NCBI GenBank assembly: GCA_937900435.1
Contig: CALCEG010000065.1
Coordinates: 1 to 14,224 of the forward strand
Source of the DNA: an uncultured Alphaproteobacteria bacterium
GTDB lineage: Bacteria; Pseudomonadota; Alphaproteobacteria; Rs-D84
Direction: 5' to 3'
DNA length: 14,224 nt
The number at the start of each line of letters is the position of its first letter. Position 1 is the stretch's first letter. A model generated the notes under the pieces. That model did not search any database. It worked only from the letters and a program-made list of their open reading frames with translations, and was not told where the DNA came from. Shown piece after piece: positions 11,310 to 14,224 of the stretch. Both the position numbers and the translations under genes were made by a program.

Positions 11310-11845
11310 TGTACATACCTCCAGTGATATCCCTTCGCTTTGCATCCTGTTTTTATAGCAGTACTTATACCACCACCTTTTTGACTATAATCACCAAGAA
11401 AACGGCAAGCCTCGCACGTAGAATCAAAAGTTTTATTAAGTTCAACACAAAGAACTTTTTTCGCTTTGTCTCTGTTTTTGAATAAGCCCAATACATCTCT
11501 TGCGTGTTCAGTGTTTTCTTTGTGAGTCGTCCATTCTAAGTTTTCAACTCTGTTGTCTTTAGTATTGCCGTTCTTATGATTTACATCTCTTTTGTTTTCT
11601 GGGTTTGGTATAAATGCTGTAGCAACCAGTCTATGAACATAATATCTTTTATCCGGGTTTCTTGATAAAATAACACTATCATAGTTGTGATGTTTCTGGT
11701 GCGTATTCATTATACGCCCCTTCTTAAATTGACCTTTTGGATGCATTCTGTCTGGCGGCAAAAGCCTATCTAATGATTTGACTCTGCCCAAACTGGATAC
11801 CATATAACCATCGACTTCTGTATTTTTCCAAATTTCTGTTTTCAT
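11306..11845 (-). CDS. NUMOD4-HNH-NUMOD1 homing endonuclease
   Basis: This is a 179 aa protein with a three-part homing endonuclease layout. NUMOD4 is at the N-terminus (EIWKNTEVDGYMVSSLGRV, about 4-45). The HNH nuclease is in the middle (HRLVATAFIPNP at 71-82, VNHKNGN at 88-94, NRVENLEW at 98-105). A NUMOD1-like DNA-recognition helix region closes it (VLCVELNKTFDSTCEACRFL, to KGYHWRYV). It would nick or cut a specific DNA site to spread its own gene. It sits between an HNH gene and the spanin gene: its start overlaps the former by 80 nt and its stop overlaps the latter's start. CGGAG lies seven bases before the ATG. Confidence 0.92.
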   Translation of the reverse strand: MKTEIWKNTEVDGYMVSSLGRVKSLDRLLPPDRMHPKGQFKKGRIMNTHQKHHNYDSVILSRNPDKRYYVHRLVATAFIPNPENKRDVNHKNGNTKDNRVENLEWTTHKENTEHARDVLGLFKNRDKAKKVLCVELNKTFDSTCEACRFLGDYSQKGGGISTAIKTGCKAKGYHWRYVQ

Positions 11846-12185
11846 AACAATACTCCGTTGCTATTTTACTCAATATACAATGTTGGCAGGGATTGAGTGA
11901 GTCCTTTTCGGTAGCGAACCTATCCAACGCTTTTATTATAATCTCTTTGTTTGCTTGTTTCAAGTTCCAAGATTTTAATGCGTTATATGTTAATTCAAAT
12001 TTTTTGTCTTCCCATTCACATAAGAATCTGTCTGCTTTTATACAATTAAAAATCTTTATTGCTGGTGCTATGTTGTATGGATGGTTTGCGATATATGACG
12101 GTATTTTGCTCCTCGGGACTATGTGTTCGCGTGAATGTTGTCCTTTAGGTATCTCCAATCCAGACAAAAAGCATATATCTGCCAT
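11766..12185 (-). CDS. HNH-family nuclease, C-terminus probably altered
   Basis: This encodes 139 aa. The N-terminus has an HNH-like signature (CFLSGLEIPKGQHSREHIVP, PRS to residue 26, then NIAPAIKIFNCIK at 38-50). A later Cys cluster (CQHC 100-103, C113) may bind zinc. From residue 114 the frame runs 80 nt inside the homing endonuclease gene, suggesting that insertion of that gene replaced the original C-terminus. GGAG lies seven bases before the ATG and a CU-loop structure precedes it. The nuclease call is moderate; activity is uncertain. Confidence 0.65.
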   Translation of the reverse strand: MADICFLSGLEIPKGQHSREHIVPRSKIPSYIANHPYNIAPAIKIFNCIKADRFLCEWEDKKFELTYNALKSWNLKQANKEIIIKALDRFATEKDSLNPCQHCILSKIATEYCYENRNLEKYRSRWLYGIQFGQSQIIR

Positions 12186-12202
12186 CTTTATTCTCCAAAA
12201 GC

Positions 12203-12275
12203 CCGGTCTGGGGGCAGTGCCGGGTCACTGTAAACGGTGCAGACACAAGAACAAAGAAGAGAACTGCACTCCCCC
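12203..12275 (-). promoter_or_regulatory. GC-rich stem with CU-rich loop before the HNH gene
   Basis: On the minus strand GGGGGAGTGC (12275-12266) pairs with GCACTGCCCCC (12220-12210) over 10 bp with one bulge. The 45-nt loop is CU-rich at its 5' side. TTCTCT in that loop (12263-12258) can pair with GGAGAA (12196-12191), the ribosome binding site of the HNH gene. An alternative stem CCCGG/CCGGG ending in CTTTT could act as a weak terminator. Confidence 0.5.
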
Positions 12276-12281
12276 AATCTC

Positions 12282-12515
12282 TTAGACTTTCTTAAACCAA
12301 GCTAATATCTTTTCAACAAGCCATTTGCCTGTTTCAAGCAAGCCGGTCTTTACAACAGCCAAAAGTTCTTCAATGAGCAACCAAATGTATTTAGCTGTGC
12401 CTTTGATAAAAGGACCAACAAGAGTTTTATATTCTTGCCAAGCTTTACACCATTTGATTTTATATTCTGCCCACAAATCACTCCATATACTGTGCACTTT
12501 TTCTTTTTTAGCCAT
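12282..12515 (-). CDS. Small Trp-rich amphipathic protein after the holin
   Basis: This encodes 77 aa with seven Trp and many Lys. The N-terminal half is an amphipathic helix (WSDLWAEYKIKWCKAWQEYK, residues 11-30) and the middle holds a more hydrophobic helix (YIWLLIEELLAVV, 43-55). It overlaps the holin end by 8 nt and has GGAGA upstream. Possible roles are a holin partner or antiholin, or another membrane-associated protein; this is inferred from position and composition alone. No family is recognised. Confidence 0.7.
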   Translation of the reverse strand: MAKKEKVHSIWSDLWAEYKIKWCKAWQEYKTLVGPFIKGTAKYIWLLIEELLAVVKTGLLETGKWLVEKILAWFKKV

Positions 12516-12963
12516 TTTGTTTCTCCTTGGTTATTTCTACACCCACAGCTTCCTTCACTTTCTTAGAACTAAGCTGTGTGATATATTTGAATATCTCCAA
12601 CCCAGTAATGTCGTAAAGGTTTTCAAGTGTAGAATATATTTCCAGTAAGCATATCGCTGTGCAAATCACACGTGCTAACTGAATCTTCATTGTTACAGCA
12701 TAGTCCGGAAACACCAACATTTCCAAAACGTGCATAAGAATAACCGCTATTAAATATGTTATCAATTTTGTAACAAATCTCGAAAGACAATGAGAATGAC
12801 GTTTCTGTCCCCTATAAGGTGCTGCCCAAAAACCTGTAATCGTGTCCATCAAAATACATATAAGCAGACCAAACAATGCAGTACCAATGTCTGTAAAGAA
12901 AGACATTAAGGCGCCGCCCAGCGCATATATAAACTTACTTGATGTCCACGTCACTCTATACAT
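12508..12963 (-). CDS. Phage holin, Holin_4-like
   Basis: This is a 151 aa membrane protein with about three hydrophobic helices (roughly 28-48, 63-83, 96-112). The sequence DTITGFWAAPYRGQ followed by SRFVTKLITYLI resembles the holin_4 (toxin secretion/phage lysis) family, in which a D-x-x-T-G-x-x-A motif precedes a Ser/Lys-rich loop. It would form the inner-membrane lesion that releases the cytoplasmic endolysin. A shorter start at Met20 is possible. The start overlaps the upstream gene by 8 nt. The endolysin is encoded on the other strand about 2 kb away. Confidence 0.78.
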   Translation of the reverse strand: MYRVTWTSSKFIYALGGALMSFFTDIGTALFGLLICILMDTITGFWAAPYRGQKRHSHCLSRFVTKLITYLIAVILMHVLEMLVFPDYAVTMKIQLARVICTAICLLEIYSTLENLYDITGLEIFKYITQLSSKKVKEAVGVEITKEKQNG

Positions 12964-13192
12964 TTTCTTCTTCTATTGGTTCCGGTAATACTTCTCTGTA
13001 TTCCCATCTGTTGTTAATAAAATATCTGTCATAACCTTCGAGTTCTTTTGGTGGATTGACTCTAGTATATTTAACATCAGGTATATGATATACAGAACGG
13101 TGCACGGCCTTACTTGCTTCTTTGTCAGATTCAAGAATCACCTGTTCTTTGAATTTACCATCTTCTTCCAAGGTGTATATTTTCATTGTCAT
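12956..13192 (-). CDS. Hypothetical protein next to the tail fibre
   Basis: This encodes 78 aa from ATG 13192 (or Met3). It is acidic and rich in Glu and Tyr (KIYTLEEDGKFKEQVILESD, then YDRYFINNRWEYREVLPEP). It follows the tail fibre gene by 9 nt and overlaps the holin start by 8 nt. Small genes in this position can encode fibre chaperones, but no such motif is visible, so I leave the function open. Confidence 0.7.
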   Translation of the reverse strand: MTMKIYTLEEDGKFKEQVILESDKEASKAVHRSVYHIPDVKYTRVNPPKELEGYDRYFINNRWEYREVLPEPIEEENV

Positions 13193-13201
13193 ATCTTACT
13201 C

Positions 13202-14224
13202 CTATTCTGCGTCTTCCCATACCATTGCATTATTGTTATTATAATGAACAAGTATTTGTTTTTTGTCTGGGTTAAAACCTTGTATCCATACACCTGCTTC
13301 ATCTGTCAATAACGGTTTCCAATCAGACCAAATATTAGACACTCTACATCTTACAAATATATTTGGTGCGTATCTGCTATAACCGTGTCCTCCAGAAGCC
13401 ATAGTTACTTTATCTGCAATTAAAACTTGGCGAACTTCTGTGTCGTTGTCTGCATAGTTCGTCACAAACAGCCAAAAAAATCTTGAACTAGAAGCTTGTG
13501 TTGGCAAGTTTGAACAACCAATAGCTTCAAATCTATATTGTCCTGCTGTTGTTTGGTTGTTCAAATCACGTGCAGATTGGAAGCGCTTAAACATTTTGTT
13601 TTCTTCATCAACATTAAGTGCCGATTGTAAATCACTAACTGCTCTTGCTGTTGCAAATTTAGATTCGTCTATTGGGTTAAATTGTTGCCAATATCTTTGG
13701 TCGCCACCACGAACATAAAAGTCTATATATTCAATGTTTTCTTCTTCGCCTGAGTCTATCTGGATACCAAATGTACTATACATTTCAGCAGTAGTCCATT
13801 CGTAACCTATATATTCACCGTTTATATATTGTGACCAATCTGTGCCGTTCCATTCCCAACGAAGCTCAACGCCGTCATATTCATCGCCGTCCCATTCATA
13901 AGTCTTTGGTATGACAGGGCAATAGTATGTCGTGCCATCAACAACAAATTCCCATTCATCCTTTTCTGGTATAACATAACCGATGCCCCAGTCACTATCA
14001 TTCATAGCCTCCAAAAACTTAAAATAGTTCATATAACTTGGGTTGGTGTTCCAATCGTAACTGTCGATGTATGCTGGTGCATAATAATAAATATCACAAA
14101 TTTCATATTCGCCTTCCAAGTCGCTTGGCTTATGGAAGTTTCTGAAATTGAAAAAGTTGACGCGGCGATGAAGGCTGGGAAATACGTGATCGTGCAAACT
14201 GCTCCTGCTGTGCGCGCGGCGCTC
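13202..14224 (-). CDS. Tail fibre protein, C-terminal part, 5'-truncated
   Basis: The frame stays open to the right edge. From about HKPSDLEGEYE (near 14125) to the end it reads like a fibre: Trp-, Tyr- and Asp-rich beta segments (ELRWEWNGTDWSQYINGEY), then a pyocin-knob-like domain (DLNNQTTAGQYRFEAIG, VRQVLIADKV, RCRVSNIWSDWKPLL), and a short C-terminal domain ending NNNAMVWEDAE. It would bind the host surface. The first ~20 residues after a TTG at 14197 are antisense to a hydrogenase-like frame, so the natural N-terminus is probably missing and the sequence beyond about 14132 may not belong to this gene. Confidence 0.75.
   Translation of the reverse strand, partial: ERRAHSRSSLHDHVFPSLHRRVNFFNFRNFHKPSDLEGEYEICDIYYYAPAYIDSYDWNTNPSYMNYFKFLEAMNDSDWGIGYVIPEKDEWEFVVDGTTYYCPVIPKTYEWDGDEYDGVELRWEWNGTDWSQYINGEYIGYEWTTAEMYSTFGIQIDSGEEENIEYIDFYVRGGDQRYWQQFNPIDESKFATARAVSDLQSALNVDEENKMFKRFQSARDLNNQTTAGQYRFEAIGCSNLPTQASSSRFFWLFVTNYADNDTEVRQVLIADKVTMASGGHGYSRYAPNIFVRCRVSNIWSDWKPLLTDEAGVWIQGFNPDKKQILVHYNNNNAMVWEDAE
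14132..14224 (+). CDS. Fragment resembling [FeFe]-hydrogenase, 3'-partial
   Basis: The plus strand encodes 31 residues beginning MEVSEIEKVDAAMKAGK and containing VIVQTAPAVRAAL, then runs off the window. VQ-APAVR-AL is the typical start of the H-cluster domain in [FeFe]-hydrogenases (HydA/HndD type), where GEEFG normally follows. The GC content is clearly higher than in the phage genes. It lies antisense to the tail fibre frame, and no ribosome binding site precedes the ATG, so it is an internal gene fragment. Recognition is from memory on a short segment. Confidence 0.55.
   Translation, partial: MEVSEIEKVDAAMKAGKYVIVQTAPAVRAAL

Noticed and set aside
11893..12285. 130-residue plus-strand frame opposite the HNH gene
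   Set aside because: It lies antisense to a motif-bearing HNH gene, lacks an SD and has an unlikely Phe/Ser-rich composition.
1..14224. CRISPR array
   Set aside because: No set of direct repeats of about 25-40 bases with unique spacers is present; the 80-nt periodicity comes from tRNA-sized units with a five-base linker.
1..14224. Stop-codon reassignment
   Set aside because: TAA, TGA and TAG all end well-supported genes (for example TAG at 3774-3776 and TGA in many ATGA overlaps).

Overview
The window reads as part of a tailed bacteriophage or prophage genome. It shows dense, short, mostly unknown genes joined by ATGA or TAATG overlaps, strong AGGAG-type ribosome binding sites, low GC, and a phage recombination module, endolysin, holin, tail fibre, homing endonucleases and tRNAs. 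TAA, TGA and TAG all act as stops, so the standard bacterial code fits. A lipoprotein with a C-terminal membrane segment (unimolecular-spanin layout) points to a Gram-negative host. I cannot name the phage or host.

Layout. 1-1599, plus strand: small unknown genes. 1605-2062: an RNA array containing tRNA-Gly(GCC), tRNA-Asn(GTT) and three tRNA-sized non-tRNA elements, each closed by a perfect 6-7 bp terminal stem and joined by an AGTTT linker that recurs every 80 nt (82 for the last step); a long hairpin follows. 2094-3025: an unknown gene, a two-helix membrane protein and a micro-ORF. 3032-3481: a second RNA block with a pseudoknotted RNA of about 170 nt, tRNA-Tyr(GTA) and two more stem-closed units. 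3501-5639: small genes including zinc-ribbon, membrane and glutaredoxin-like proteins. 5642-5705: a promoter with a perfect inverted repeat. 5706-9312: Dam-type methylase, two related unknown proteins, then a recombination set (Sak3/DUF1071-type annealing protein, YqaJ/lambda-type exonuclease, SSB-like protein) with a frameshifted gene inside it. 9327-9446: two long hairpins, the second able to pair with the Shine-Dalgarno of the next gene. 9451-11080: HNH nuclease, Lar-like zinc protein, small genes, GH24 endolysin and an unknown protein.

10986-14224, minus strand, read right to left: tail fibre end, small unknown gene, holin, Trp-rich small protein, HNH protein, NUMOD4/HNH/NUMOD1 homing endonuclease and a probable u-spanin. 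The lysis functions are therefore split: endolysin on the plus strand, holin and spanin on the minus strand, with the two operons overlapping tail to tail.

The last ~93 bases (14132-14224) are GC-richer and, on the plus strand, encode a fragment resembling an [FeFe]-hydrogenase. The right edge may be a chimeric or phage-host junction.

The most original content is the tandem RNA array: apparent tRNA slots filled by other structured RNAs, and a pseudoknotted RNA next to a tRNA. It recalls the T4 tRNA cluster, which also carries stable RNAs of unknown function.
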